Positions 31,207-40,981 of a stretch of 64,000 nt of DNA are shown one piece after another. Each line of letters starts with the position of its first letter. The first letter of the stretch is position 1. The DNA lies in contig CAJNDS010002753.1 of the NCBI GenBank assembly GCA_905221605.1, positions 120,001-184,000 on the forward strand, given 5' to 3'. The notes below the pieces were generated by a model. It ran no database searches, was not told the origin of the DNA, and worked only from the letters and a program-made list of their open reading frames with translations. The translations under genes were made by a program, and so were the position numbers. The stretch comes from Symbiodinium natans (Eukaryota > Sar > Dinophyceae > Suessiales > Symbiodiniaceae).

Positions 31207-31395
31207 GGGTAGTTACATGGGCCCGTAAAGATGGTCCCTTACCTTCTATAAAGGTTCTGAAGTATGAGCCCTTGAGTCTTATAGGGTATATAAGGTATAT
31301 TAGAGGGGTTTAGGGTTTAGGGTTTAGGGTTTAGGGTTTAGGGTTTAGGGTTTAGGGTTTAGGGCCCATAATAAGGGACCATATAACTACCCTTG
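31207..31395. mobile_element. family-6 element split by a TTTAGGG tract
   Basis: Arms aagggtagttacatgggccc and gggaccatataactaccctt are inverted. About 55 bp of (TTTAGGG)n at 31308-31362 sits between the core and the right arm; the copies at 36008 and 46484 lack it. Confidence 0.75.
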
Positions 31396-31564
31396 GAATT
31401 AATGGCTTCCAAGCAACCTCTTCACATCTGGGCAGCCTCTCCCCTCACAAGTTGAAGCAACAGGGGTTAAGGGAGCCCTAAACCCTAAACCCTAAGCCCT
31501 AAACCCTAAACCCTAAACCCTAAACCCTAAACCCTAAACCCTAAACCCTAAACCTCTACACTAG

Positions 31565-31705
31565 GGCCTTGAAAAGAAACAAGGCCATCCTCCTTCGGGC
31601 CCGCTTCTCCTTCAGCTCACGCAGCAGTTGCAGCCTTGAGCTACACCTGGCAAGTAAAGATGCGCAGACCCTGCAGATCCTGCTGCTGAGCCGCAGACAG
31701 ACTTG
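31565..31705 (+). CDS. candidate exon, 46 codons
   Basis: After ctacactag, donor GTCAGGG. Reads ALKRNKAILLRARFSFSSRS ... ELHLASKDAQTLQILLLSRR. No stop in 140 nt; strongly protein-like. Confidence 0.6.
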
Positions 31706-31824
31706 GTCAGGGCTCCTAACCCTAAACCCTAAACCCTAAACCCTCAAACCCCAAACCCTAAGCCCTGCACCCTAGACCCTAAACCCTCGTTTATCACACT
31801 TCAGAGTGCACGATGTTGAACTAG

Positions 31825-31866
31825 AATAGCGTTATTGCTGTGGCGCGGCTGCTGTGCTGCGGCAAC
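31825..31866 (+). CDS. candidate exon, consensus donor
   Basis: After gttgaactag, donor GTGAGG. Reads IALLLWRGCCAAA. Confidence 0.4.
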
Positions 31867-31959
31867 GTGAGGGGAGAGGAATAGGGGCTTAAATAACCTT
31901 AGGGTTTAAGGTTTGGGGTTTAGGGTTTAGGGTTTGGGGTTTAGGGTTTAGGGTTTAGG

Positions 31960-32086
31960 GTGATTCTACAACAGGGCCTTCCAAAATCCCCCTTGTAGGG
32001 GCCCTGATACATCAATGGTAGGATCCTTGTGCTTGTGTGGTTTTTTGGGCCCCGAATGGGTCCTATTGAGGCAAGCCCAACCACCC
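31960..32086. repeat. family-8 dispersed repeat, copy 2 (inverted)
   Basis: Reverse complement of 13531-13647: cgaatgggtcctattgaggc next to ccaaccaccctaaa. A partial third copy (cggggccccataaaac ... aaggatcctactttgg) lies at 32259-32310. Confidence 0.75.
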
Positions 32087-32088
32087 TA

Positions 32089-32175
32089 AACCCTAAACCC
32101 TAAACCCTAAACCCTAAACCCTAAACCCTAAACCCTAAACCCTAAACCCTAAACCCTAAACCCTAAACCCTAAAC
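32089..32175 (-). repeat. telomere-like (CCCTAAA)n tract
   Basis: About 12 units, directly upstream of the exon at 32184. Confidence 0.95.
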
Positions 32176-32183
32176 CAGCCCAG

Positions 32184-32267
32184 GCAAGATGTCACCCAGA
32201 AGCAGCAGTTCGTGCGCGATGCCTTGGCTTTGCCATCGAGTTGCGGTTCGTCAGAGGATTCGGGGCC
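32184..32267 (+). CDS. candidate exon, 27 codons
   Basis: Acceptor aaccagcccag. Reads QDVTQKQQFVRDALALPSSC then GSSEDSG. Donor uncertain. Confidence 0.5.
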
Positions 32268-32375
32268 CCATAAAACATATAAACATAAGGATCCTACTTT
32301 GGTATAAGGGCAACCCTAAACCCTAACCCCTAACCCCTAAACCCTAAACCCTAAATCCTAAACCCTAAACCCTAG

Positions 32376-32506
32376 CTTCTCGGGGCCCCCAGAGGAGGCT
32401 GCCGTGGTTGGGATGTCGAGCGAGGACGTGCCGCAGGAGCGGGACGTGGAGTGCCAACCGATCTCCCTGAGCCATCGCGAGATTCTGTACCTGGGAGCCT
32501 GGGTCG
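32376..32506 (+). CDS. candidate exon, 43 codons
   Basis: After aaaccctag, donor GTACCC, which is also the start of a family-4 end (acccagagagcccaatac). Reads EEAAVVGMSSEDVPQERDVE then CQPISLSHREILYLGAW. Confidence 0.65.
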
Positions 32507-32848
32507 GTACCCAGAGAGCCCAATACCCCTTAACCCCCACCCCACACCAAAGCCCAAACCCTAAGCTACTAGTTGCTTAAGAACCACCCAAAAACACAAA
32601 GAAGTTCTTCCTTATAAGGGCAGTAGAGGGATGATGATCTTGATATTTTTGGGGAGGTTCTTAAGCAAATAGCAGGCCTGGGTTGGTGGTTTGAAGAGCT
32701 TGAACTCCTTACGTGCCAGAAACCGAAGAGTAAATGTACATGTAGAACATATATCCATGTATATAGATAGACATATGCGATAAGCCGTAGAAAAAACATA
32801 TCATGTTGCATACACATAATTGTGATTGAGATCGTTTCCTCATTCTGG

Positions 32849-32969
32849 TACCCAAAGAACCCAATACCCCTCCATTAAGGAACATTCCTTCAACCATGCT
32901 AAGGATCCTCTTTTATGAATTTTAGGTGAATTCCCTTAATCAAGGGGTAGGTATAAAGGGCTCTCTGGG
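32849..32969. repeat. family-4 palindromic element
   Basis: acccaaagaacccaataccc ... ggtataaagggctctctgggt. Confidence 0.75.
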
Positions 32970-32989
32970 TAGCTCAGTTTGACACCCAG

Positions 32990-33062
32990 GAGAGGCAGCC
33001 CGGATGAGCCAAACCAGGCTCGAAACGCCTCGAGCACCGCCCCGGATGCAGCAGGACTTCCG
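32990..33062 (+). CDS. candidate exon
   Basis: Acceptor tttgacacccag. Reads GSPDEPNQARNASSTAPDAA. Either a TAA stop or a GC donor (GCATAA) follows. Confidence 0.5.
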
Positions 33063-33243
33063 GCATAAAACATGGCAGTATAAGGGAAACATGCAATGTA
33101 TGTATGTATGTACATATATATATATATATGAGAATATAAGTACAATGTACAATCACACAGTCACATATATAAATAGAAAAACAGATAGCTTAGATAGAAT
33201 TAGACATAGTAGTTCAGCAGGACTTCTTGTCGCCGGTGCCCAG

Positions 33244-33363
33244 TCCACCACCATGCTTTGGCATGGAGGTTCCAAGAGACGTATTGGCAGTGCTGGCAAC
33301 AAAGCCGATGGTCCCAATTCCCCTGACTCTTGGCTCAGGATCTCCAGCAAGCTCTTTGCGCTA
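33244..33363 (+). CDS. candidate exon, 40 codons
   Basis: After ccggtgcccag, donor GTTCTTAG at the start of a family-7 element. Reads STTMLWHGGSKRRIGSAGNK then ADGPNSPDSWLRISSKLFAL, phase 0 at both ends. Joins in phase to 33458. Confidence 0.65.
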
Positions 33364-33457
33364 GTTCTTAGTAGGGAATGAGGGAATTAGGGCCCTAATA
33401 TACCCTTCAAGGGATTATATAGGGTGCCTCATTTCCTCATTCCCTACTACGAGCCAG
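33364..33457 (+). mobile_element. family-7 introner-like element, copy 1
   Basis: 94 bp, GTTCTTAGTAGGGAATGAGG ... CTCATTCCCTACTACGAGCCAG. The TIRs carry the GT and the AG. Intron phase 0. Confidence 0.7.
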
Positions 33458-33564
33458 CCAGTCTTTGCCCTTGACATGCGAAACTTGGCATTGTTTCCGA
33501 AAAAAAACAGGTCCCCGAAGATGCGTCAAAATCGTCAAAAACAGTGCGCACCTTGTTCTGGCTG
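33458..33564 (+). CDS. candidate exon, 35 codons
   Basis: Lies between two family-7 copies. Reads PVFALDMRNLALFPKKNRSP then KMRQNRQKQCAPCSG. Basic. Confidence 0.65.
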
Positions 33565-33659
33565 GTTCTTCGTAGGGAATGAGGGAATGAGGTACCCTAT
33601 AGAATCCCTTAAAGGGTATATATAGGGCCCTCATTCCCTCATTCCCTACGAAGAACCAG
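33565..33659 (+). mobile_element. family-7 introner-like element, copy 2
   Basis: 95 bp, GTTCTTCGTAGGGAATGAGG ... CATTCCCTACGAAGAACCAG, near-perfect palindromic ends. A GC donor two or three bases earlier is an alternative. Confidence 0.7.
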
Positions 33660-33750
33660 GGGTTCTGTCAGGACCACAAAGGTCATCCCCCCAACTCTAT
33701 ACTTCATTCAAGAAGCAAAGCAAGACCCGTGTCCCCCTACCCGACCCTAG
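33660..33750 (+). CDS. candidate exon
   Basis: Continues the joined frame as GSVRTTKVIPPTLYFIQEAK then QDPCPPTRP and TAG. A second frame is also open past this point, so the stop is provisional. Confidence 0.55.
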
Positions 33751-33898
33751 GGTAGTGAAACCTACATACCCCGAAAAGTTCAGGGTCGAGTTTAGGGTTT
33801 GGGGTTTAGGGTTTAGGGTTTAGGGTTTTGGGTTGTTTAGAGCTTTCGAACCCAAAAGCCTAAACCCAAAGCCTGAAGTGGATAGCCCTGACCTACAG

Positions 33899-33993
33899 GT
33901 CCGTGGAGCATGCGTGGCTGCATCTGCCACCCAGCTGCCCGCGCTTCCACCGCTGCACTGTCTCGGTGGATAAGCTTGGCTTGGTTGCGCCTC
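33899..33993 (+). CDS. candidate exon
   Basis: Acceptor gccctgacctacag, donor GTTAGGG. Reads SVEHAWLHLPPSCPRFHRCT then VSVDKLGLVAP. Confidence 0.6.
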
Positions 33994-34368
33994 GTTAGGG
34001 TTTAGGGCTTTGGCGTTTCGGGTTTAGGGGTTTCGGGTTTAGGGTTCAGGGTCTCAAGGGTTTCGGCTTTAGAGCATCGTGGGTTTGGGGTCTTAAGGGT
34101 TTCGGGTTCAGGGTCTGAAGGGCTTTGGGTTTAGGGTTTATTTCGGGGGCTTCGTGCCGGTTCATAGGACTTCAGACGTGCGGATGACTATACCGACAGG
34201 CTCTAAACCATAAACTTGCCATAAACCCTAAACCCGTGGACCCTAACCCTGGGATGTTCCCCCTTACACTTAGAGGCCCTAATAGGAATGATACACTAAA
34301 CCCTAAACCCTAAAACCTAAACCCTAAACCCTCAACCCTAAACCCTAAACTCTAAACCCTACACTGAG

Positions 34369-34499
34369 GTGCAGCCCTTGCTGAAGAGCTGCAAGCGTTT
34401 CCGTGCGGCCCAGCGCCATGTGACGGGCCTCTACGTGCTGCCGACCGAGTCGCTGGGCTTTCCGCTGTCTGCCATCCTGGGCATCGACCAGGCGGCTGG
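34369..34499 (+). CDS. candidate exon, 43 codons
   Basis: After acactgag, donor GTTTAGGG. Reads VQPLLKSCKRFRAAQRHVTG then LYVLPTESLGFPLSAILGID. Upstream CCCTAAA, downstream TTTAGGG. Third positions are mostly G or C. Confidence 0.7.
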
Positions 34500-34901
34500 G
34501 TTTAGGGTTTAGGGTTTAGGGTTTAGGGTTTAGGGTTTAGGGTTTAGGGTTTAGGGTTTAGGGTTTAGGGTTTAGGGTTTAGGGGTTTACCATATTCGTG
34601 TAGTTTATCATTTGCATAAATTCTCGTATGGATGTATTAGTATCTTACTCTGTTGCGATCATACATAGGCTTGGGAGTTCCTGGTTTAGGGCTAAGATTT
34701 TGGAGGCTCGGCTAGTATAGCTATGAATTCTTGCGCCAAGACGGGGTCCCGCTTAGGGCACTTCGAACTCCACTTCGTACCCGGGTACTGAGTCCTCCCA
34801 TCCTCCAGGTACACCCTGAACCTTAAATCCTAAACCTGAAACCCGAAACCCTAAAACCTAAACCCCAAACCCTAAACCCTAAACTCCTCAATAGGTCTCA
34901 G

Positions 34902-35011
34902 AGACCGAAGATCTCTTTCCCGCCGGCACCGGCAACGCCGCAGGGCGGCCGGAGGAAGTTGCGGCGGCCGGGTTGCCCAGCAAGACGGCTTGTGGCAATC
35001 GAAGGGTCTGG
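34902..35011 (+). CDS. candidate exon, 36 codons
   Basis: Acceptor ataggtctcag, donor GTTTAGGG. Reads RPKISFPPAPATPQGGRRKL then RRPGCPARRLVAIEGS. Basic and Pro-rich. Confidence 0.6.
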
Positions 35012-35398
35012 GTTTAGGGTTTAGGGTTTAGGGTTTAGGGTTTAGGGTTTAGGGTTTAGGGTTTAGGGTCTAAACCCCCTAATACCCCCTAATACCCCCT
35101 CAACCCCTAATACCCCCTAAACCCTGATGGTGTTCGAGGGACTCAGGGCTGTAGGAATTGATGGATTCATTCCTAGCATTTTTGGGGCTCTAGCTTGTTT
35201 ATGGGTATAGGACTTTTCGGGCCTGGGGTCTAGGGTTTTGAGGTTGGGGTTTAGGATTGTGGGTTTAAGCCGTAAACCCTAAACCCCAAACCCCAAACCC
35301 CAAACCCCAAACCCCAAACCCCAAACCCCAAACCCCAAACCCCAAGCCCCAAGCCCCAAGCCCCAAGCCCCAAGCCCCAAACGCACAGCAAGAAGTCG

Positions 35399-35499
35399 AA
35401 AGGCCAGCTCCCGTCGGTTCTACGCGCCCTTGGCACGACGCATCTTCCAAAGGAAGAGCGCAGCCCCGGAAGCATCAGAGGCGGCAGGGGTCTTTGGCG
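35399..35499 (+). CDS. candidate exon, 33 codons
   Basis: After aacgcacag, donor GTTTGGGG. Reads KKSKGQLPSVLRALGTTHLP then KEERSPGSIRGG. The upstream intron end is CCCCAAA-type. Confidence 0.6.
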
Positions 35500-35694
35500 G
35501 TTTGGGGTTTAAGGGTTTAAGGGTTTTAGGGTTTTAGGGTTTAAGGGTTTAGCTGTGTTTTTGGGTTTGGTGGACTTGGGCTTTTCTAGGATCCTTATTC
35601 CACTTTTTGTTGGGCTTAGGTTCCATATCATAAGGCCCTCTTTAGCCAAAAAGGGGCACCCTTGATATTCCTGGGCCTAAACCCTAAACCCTAA

Positions 35695-35797
35695 ACCCTA
35701 AAGCCTAAACCCTAAACCCTAAACCCTAAACCCTAAACCCTAAACCCTAAACCCTAAACCCTAAACCCTAAACCCTAAACCCTAAACCCTAAACCCT
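35695..35797 (-). repeat. telomere-like (CCCTAAA)n tract
   Basis: About 15 units upstream of the exon at 35816. Confidence 0.95.
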
Positions 35798-35815
35798 AAC
35801 GAAGGGGCTTCGCAG

Positions 35816-35890
35816 ATTTGGTGGGACAGGCTTAGGAGTGCTGTTATGGCGACTTGGGGCCCGAGAGGCCCTGACGCCTTCATCCTAGGG
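35816..35890 (+). CDS. candidate exon, 25 codons
   Basis: After ggggcttcgcag, donor GTTTCTTG. Reads IWWDRLRSAVMATWGPRGPD then AFILG, phase 0 at both ends. Confidence 0.6.
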
Positions 35891-35918
35891 GTTTCTTGTT
35901 GAACTCTAAGGGTAGGTT

Positions 35919-36019
35919 TAGGGTTTAGGGTTTAGGGTTTAGGGTTTAGGGTTTAGGGTTTAGGGTTTAGGGTTTAGGGTTTAGGGTTTAGGGTTTAGGG
36001 TTTAGGGTTTAGGGTTTAG
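35919..36019 (+). repeat. telomere-like (TTTAGGG)n tract
   Basis: About 14 units, G-rich, following the exon ending at 35890. Confidence 0.95.
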
Positions 36020-36150
36020 GGCTTCGTGGTCCCTTGATATGGCCACTTACACCTTTTGCACGGGTTCTGGAAGTCCTGGGCCCTGAGGCTTCGTAAGGTA
36101 CATCAGAGGTCCCCCTTTAAGGGCCCATATGAAGGGACCATGTAACTACC
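36008..36150. repeat. family-6 palindromic element
   Basis: cgtggtcccttgatatggcc ... cccatatgaagggaccatgt, then aactaccctaag. Confidence 0.7.
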
Positions 36151-36279
36151 CTAAGATTGAAGTCCCTGACCTGTCCAGAAGTTTAGCTGCCCTACAAGCA
36201 CCCTAAACCCTAAACCCTAAACCCTAAACCCTAAACCCTAAACCCTAAACCCTAAACCCTAAACCCTCTCAACCCGCAG

Positions 36280-36309
36280 CCCTGCCTCCTGTCGCGCAAG
36301 TTGCTGCAG
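36280..36309 (+). CDS. candidate exon, 10 codons
   Basis: Acceptor tctcaacccgcag, donor GTTCAG. Reads PCLLSRKLLQ, phase 0 at both ends. CCCTAAA array upstream. Confidence 0.5.
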
Positions 36310-36712
36310 GTTCAGAGGTCCAGGGTTGTCTGGGTTTGGGATTCCTGGTCCAAGCGGATTTAGGGTATAGACCCTAAACCCTCAACACCAAACCCTAAAC
36401 CCTAAACCCTAAACCCTAAACCCTCGAAACCCAGCTCTGTACCAGGATGGCCGGCCACAGGGCACGGCTCCAGACTTGGAGCAAGCAGACCGACCGCCCC
36501 CGGAGGCAAATGGCTAGGTGTGTTTAGGGGTTGAGGGTTTAGGGTTGAGGGTTTAGGGTTTAGGCTTAGGGTTTAGGGTTTAGGGTTTAGGGTTTAGGGT
36601 CGAGGGTCTAGGGTCTAGGGTCTAGGGTTTAGGGTTTAGGGTTTAGGGCTTAGGGTTTAGGGTTTAGGGTTTAGTTTAGGACACCCTAAACTTGGAATCA
36701 GTAGGCTTCAAG

Positions 36713-36768
36713 GTCTTTAACTCCTGGAGACCCGGGCAAGCGACCCGGCAGCTCCGAAACACAGAGCC
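36713..36768 (+). CDS. candidate exon
   Basis: After ggcttcaag. Reads VFNSWRPGQATRQLRNTE, ending at a GC donor candidate (GCAAGG). Confidence 0.45.
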
Positions 36769-37779
36769 GCAAGGAACCCTAAACTCTCAACCCTGAACCC
36801 TAAACCCCTTTAAAACAAAGGGCCCGAACCCCCAAACATTGAAACCCCAAACCCTAAACCCAACAAAGCCTAAACCCTAAACCCTACACCCAAGCCTAGA
36901 CCTCATAAGGGCCTGGGGGATCCCACAACACGAGTTCTGAAACCTGCCCTTGGGGTTTAGGGTTTAGGGTTTAGGGTTTAGGGTTTAGGGTTTAGGGCTT
37001 AGGCTTAGGGTTTGAACACACCCAAGCAGTGTCTGGAGATCTTGACATCCTAGAGGACCACATGAATAAAATTGGGGGGGGGGGGGGGGCTCCTTTACCC
37101 GAATATAGGGGTCGGAATATTTGTACTACTAGCATTCCCTTACGGTCCCTATCGTATTCTAGTTGCTACAAAAACCCGGTTAAGAATTGCAAAGGCCCCT
37201 AAATTACGCTACAAAAACCCTGTAGCGGTATATGCACCATACACTCTTCGAGGGCTCAATTGCTCTGCAAGGATGTTTAGGGTTTGGGGGATAGGGTTTA
37301 GGGTTTAGGGTTTGGGGTTTGGGGTTTCGGGTTTAGGGTTTAGGGTTTAGGGTTTAGGCTTCGTGTCCTGGCGTGGGCGGCCTTTCACTGCTTGGGGTCT
37401 GGCAGAATAAAGGTTGCAAATTGGGTTCCAAGTATCCGAGGGAGGGGGGGGGGCTTACAGGGTTTATGGAATTTGTCTGGCTTATGGGCTTCTTTCGTGA
37501 GTAATCAGTATGGTAGGGGGGCCCCTCCTTGTATACCCTACCACTATTTGCACAAGAACCCCCCCCAAAAAAAAAAAAAAAAAAACTTCCTTCTAAAGGG
37601 CAATATAGGAAGAATTATTGTTATTTCTGGGGGTTCTGAAGAAAGTAGTAGAAAAAAACCCAAACTTCAAACTCGGACCCCGAACCCCTCCCGGCAGACC
37701 CTTTAGGGTTTAGGTTTAGGGTTTAGGGTTTAGCGTTTAGGGTTTAGGGTTTAGGGTTTAGGGCCCTAAACTCTGGGAG

Positions 37780-37851
37780 GCATCTTCCTTTGTGGTGGTC
37801 ACCCTGCGCGCAGCCATAGGGGGAAAGCCTGCGGGGCAGGACGCAGACGGG
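37780..37851 (+). CDS. candidate exon, 24 codons
   Basis: After ctctgggag, donor GTGTAG. Reads ASSFVVVTLRAAIGGKPAGQ then DADG, phase 0 at both ends. TTTAGGG array downstream (37858-37945). Confidence 0.55.
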
Positions 37852-38182
37852 GTGTAGTTTAGGGTTTAGGGTTTAGGGTTTAGGGTTTAGGGTTTAGGGT
37901 TTAGGGTTTAGGGTTTAGGGTTTAGGGTTTAGGGTTTAGGGTTTAGTCTTTATGGCTTAGGGATTCCGTCCTGGGGCTTACAGGCGAACAGGGTTTCAAG
38001 CTTAAGGTTCAACCCTAAACCCCAAACCCCAAACCCCAAACCCTAAACCCTAAACCCTAAGCCCTAAGCCCTAAGCCCAAGGTTCAGGGTGTTGAGGATT
38101 AGGGTTTGGGGTTCAGGGTAGGGTTCTAAACAACCTAAGTGCTCAAGAGCCTGATACTTTCGTCATGTCTTTTGAACTACAG

Positions 38183-38257
38183 CAAAAAGTTGAGACACTC
38201 CTCGAAACTCCAAAAGTCTTGGTTTTGGGAAGCCAGAGAGCAGCGAGAAGCATGGGG
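38183..38257 (+). CDS. candidate exon, 25 codons
   Basis: Acceptor gaactacag, donor GTGGGAAGG. Reads QKVETLLETPKVLVLGSQRA then ARSMG. The frame also extends upstream to an ATG at 38165 (MSFELQ), so it may be a first exon. Confidence 0.55.
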
Positions 38258-38427
38258 GTGGGAAGGGGAGGGTTTAGGGCTGTTGGCACATAGTCGGGAA
38301 CTGACAGTCCAACCCGCTAAGAAGTTGCAGTGTTCAGGGTATTGGGCTCTTGGCCAAACGCAGTTCAGGTGGCTTTCGAATGGCAAGCGCAGGGATGAGG
38401 ATTTAAGATGTTGAGGGTTTCGCACTT

Positions 38428-38658
38428 ATGGGCCTTATACTTCATGAGCTGATTGGGGATCTGCAGTTGATGCGCGATTCCTTTCTTCAGGGTTGGGTTG
38501 TGCAAGGTTCAGCAATAGTAAGACCATGGCCCTGTATTGATTCTCAATTAAAAACAATAGGCCGCAGATCCCTGGAGTGCTGTAGCTTCGCAGCTCAGCA
38601 AGCAAAACAAGAAGCCTGCCGACAGATTTTGGAACCCCCCCGAAAACATTTTCTTTAA
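38428..38658 (+). CDS. candidate exon or small ORF, 76 codons
   Basis: Reads LILHELIGDLQLMRDSFLQG ... AAQQAKQEACRQILEPPRKH and ends at TAA. Normal amino-acid composition, no recognised domain. Lies in a telomere-poor stretch with the exon at 38183. Confidence 0.5.
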   Translation: MGLILHELIGDLQLMRDSFLQGWVVQGSAIVRPWPCIDSQLKTIGRRSLECCSFAAQQAKQEACRQILEPPRKHFL

Positions 38659-38804
38659 ATGTGGTGGTATTGGCCCATACGAGATCCGCCGTAATGGAAA
38701 GTAGTCTTCCGGCGGGCTTCTCGGCGAACAAAATATTTAAATGTGGGGGTATTAATCAAATAGGTGCTCGGATTAGGGCATGGTGACATCATGTTCCAAA
38801 AGTT

Positions 38805-38885
38805 TTTCTGAGGGGGTTAGGTTCCTGTACGAACACCTGTAAGCAAAAAAATGCACCTGTTTTAGTCCGAGGTTACTGGGCAGCG
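38805..38885. repeat. family-5 palindromic element, diverged
   Basis: ggttaggttcctgtacgaac ... ggttactgggcagcgtagcc. Confidence 0.5.
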
Positions 38886-39258
38886 TAGCCTACATATTAA
38901 TATTTTCAAAGCATGTACAGGACAACCCAGATGAGGCACCTCAATTTTTTTGATGTACCCACTCAAGGATTCCTCCGGGGAACCTAACTCCCTGCTTACC
39001 TGAGGGTTTAGGGTTTAGGGTTAGGGCTTTGGGTTTCGTTTACCTTAAGGGAGGGGGGTTGCATGGTACCTAGGGAAGCTTAGAGAAGCTGAGTGGGGAG
39101 CCTGAGGGAGTAGTGGGGAGTATTCAGGGAACCTAGACAAAGCCACTCCCAAACCCAGTGAAACTTCGGCAGCCCTAAACCCTAAACCCTAAACCCTAAA
39201 CCCTAAACCCTAAACCCTAAACCCTAAACCCTAAACCCTAAACCCACGCAACCCTGAG

Positions 39259-39303
39259 CCGCTACTTCGAAGGAGCGCCTGCCTCCATACATGCGGCTGC
39301 ACG
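39259..39303 (+). CDS. candidate exon
   Basis: After caaccctgag, donor GTGATA. Reads RYFEGAPASIHAAA. CCCTAAA array upstream (39177-39243). Confidence 0.5.
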
Positions 39304-39546
39304 GTGATACACGTGCACAGGGCGCATGTGGAGTTCAGGGTTTAGGGTTTAGGGCTTAGGGTTTAGGGTTTAGGGTTTAGGGTTCAGGATCTTGGCATTC
39401 AGCTACCAAGCCGTGAAACCATAAGGTAGCCCCTTTGCCTCTTGTTGTTGTGGGTTTAGGGTTTAGGGTTTCGGGTTTAGGGTTTAGGGTTAGGGGTTCC
39501 CTTATACAAAGTTACCAACCCAAGAAACGGGTGCCCTTATTGTACT

Positions 39547-39630
39547 ATGGCTACTCAGAACCTTTTACAAGGAGTTTTGTGCAAATGCACAGCAGTGCCA
39601 GGCGAAGGTGCCCCAGACCTGAAGCTCTAA
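39547..39630 (+). CDS. candidate exon, 27 codons with ATG
   Basis: MATQNLLQGVLCKCTAVPGE then GAPDLKL and TAA; a GC donor just before the stop is possible. Followed 12 bp later by the next candidate exon. Confidence 0.5.
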   Translation: MATQNLLQGVLCKCTAVPGEGAPDLKL

Positions 39631-39642
39631 GCTTTGCCACAG

Positions 39643-39673
39643 GGTTTTCCACGTGTCAGCACAGAGAGGCTTG
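39643..39673 (+). CDS. candidate exon
   Basis: Acceptor aagctttgccacag, donor GTTTAGGG. Reads FSTCQHREA in one open frame. Confidence 0.45.
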
Positions 39674-39680
39674 GTTTAGG

Positions 39681-40154
39681 GTTTAGGGTTAGGGTTTAGG
39701 GTTTAGGGTTTTAGGGTTTTAGGGTTTTAGGGTTTTAGGGTTTTAGGGTTTTAGGGTTTTAGGGTTTTAGGGTTTTCGGGTTTTAGGGTTTTAGGGTTTT
39801 AGGGTTTTAGGGTTTTAGGGTTTTAGGGTTTTAGGGTTTGGGGGTTTTAGGGTTTTAGGGTGTTAGGGTTTTAGGGTTTTAGGGTTTTAGGGTTTTAGGG
39901 TTTTAGGGTTTTAGGGTTTTAGGATTTTAGGGTTTTAGGGTTTTAGGGTTTTAGGGTTTTAGGGTTTTAGGGTTTTAGGGTTTTCGGGTTTTCGGGTTTT
40001 AGGGTTTTCGGGTTTTAGGGTTTTAGGGTTTTAGGGTTTTAGTTTTTTAGGGTTTAGGGTTTTAGGGTTTTAGGGTTTTAGGGTTTTAGGGTTTTAGGGT
40101 TTTAGGGTTTTAGGGTTTTAGGGTTTTAGGGTTTTAGGGTTTTAGGGTTTAGGG
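39681..40154 (+). repeat. TTTTAGGG octamer array, about 55 units
   Basis: Longest single array in the window. Starts as TTTAGGG, then becomes regular TTTTAGGG with scattered TTTTCGGG and a few odd units. Confidence 0.95.
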
Positions 40155-40280
40155 TAATTAGGGCCATGAGGGCCATTAGGGTAATTAGGGCAATTAGGGC
40201 AATTAGGGCAATTAGGGTAATTAGGGTAATTAGGGTAATTAGGGTAATTAGGGTAATTAGGGTAATTAGGGTAATTAGGA
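40155..40280 (+). repeat. TTAGGGTAA nonamer array
   Basis: About 13 units of TTAGGG(T/C)AA. Adjacent to the octamer array; the nine-base period gives the open Ile-Arg-Val / Pro-Asn-Tyr frames seen on the two strands. Confidence 0.95.
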
Positions 40281-40311
40281 CGCGGCCGCAACTTCTCATG
40301 ATGCCCTGCAG

Positions 40312-40468
40312 GTCCTCCCATCAAGATGCTCCTGGCCCTTTACCAAGAGGATGAGGCCACTTGCCATAGGACCCACGGGGCTACCCTTGATCCCCTTTCA
40401 GGAGTGAAGTACAGTTTCCCTGCCTTTGTTCGGAGGGAGTTTCGAAGTTTGTTTGTCCACCAAAGGCT
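40312..40468 (+). CDS. candidate exon, 52 codons
   Basis: Acceptor tgatgccctgcag, donor GTATAC. Reads PPIKMLLALYQEDEATCHRT then SGVKYSFPAFVRREFRSLFV. One of the most convincing exons, directly after the telomere-variant arrays. Confidence 0.7.
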
Positions 40469-40621
40469 GTATACATATCTATATATCTATATATATATAT
40501 ATGTATACATATGTGTGTGTGGCTACATATGGAGGGAGGGAGGGATAGGAGGTACTTAAGCCCGTTATTCCCGATTCCCCTACTTAGAGCCTTAAGAACC
40601 CTAATCCCTAAGCCCAAGCCT

Positions 40622-40743
40622 TACTTGGAGGTTCAGGCTGCTTCCAACCCCATTTAGAACTGTACTTGTAAGACCCCAAATTCCTCTAAATAGTTTATAG
40701 GTAGACTTATACTTGGGGTTTTTGGTACCCATGAACCAACAAG
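40622..40743. repeat. family-1 palindromic element
   Basis: tacttggaggttcaggctgc ... acccatgaaccaacaag. The DNA after it reads YILIF up to GTGAGC, a possible 17-nt exon. Confidence 0.75.
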
Positions 40744-40906
40744 TACATCTTGATCTTCACGTGAGCCTGTTTAAGCCCCACCCTGAAACAAATGTCCGAG
40801 AGCCCGTCCTTACATACGAATATACCTTCAGCCACAAATAGCCATATGAAGGACCCCTAAACCTTAAACCCTTAACCCTAAACCCCCTTCATTTAGGCGT
40901 TTCTAG

Positions 40907-40981
40907 GGTTCTCTGGGATCATGCCAGCGAGGCCCTGTCATTGATCTCCACCGTCTTGGCCTTCAAGTCGCCACTGGGCAA
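40907..40981 (+). CDS. candidate exon
   Basis: After gcgtttctag, donor GTTGAG. Reads VLWDHASEALSLISTVLAFK then SPLG. Confidence 0.6.

Noticed and set aside
40142-40354. Pro-Asn-Tyr and Ile-Arg-Val repeat proteins
   Set aside because: The nine-base TTAGGGTAA array is open by its period; no other coding evidence.
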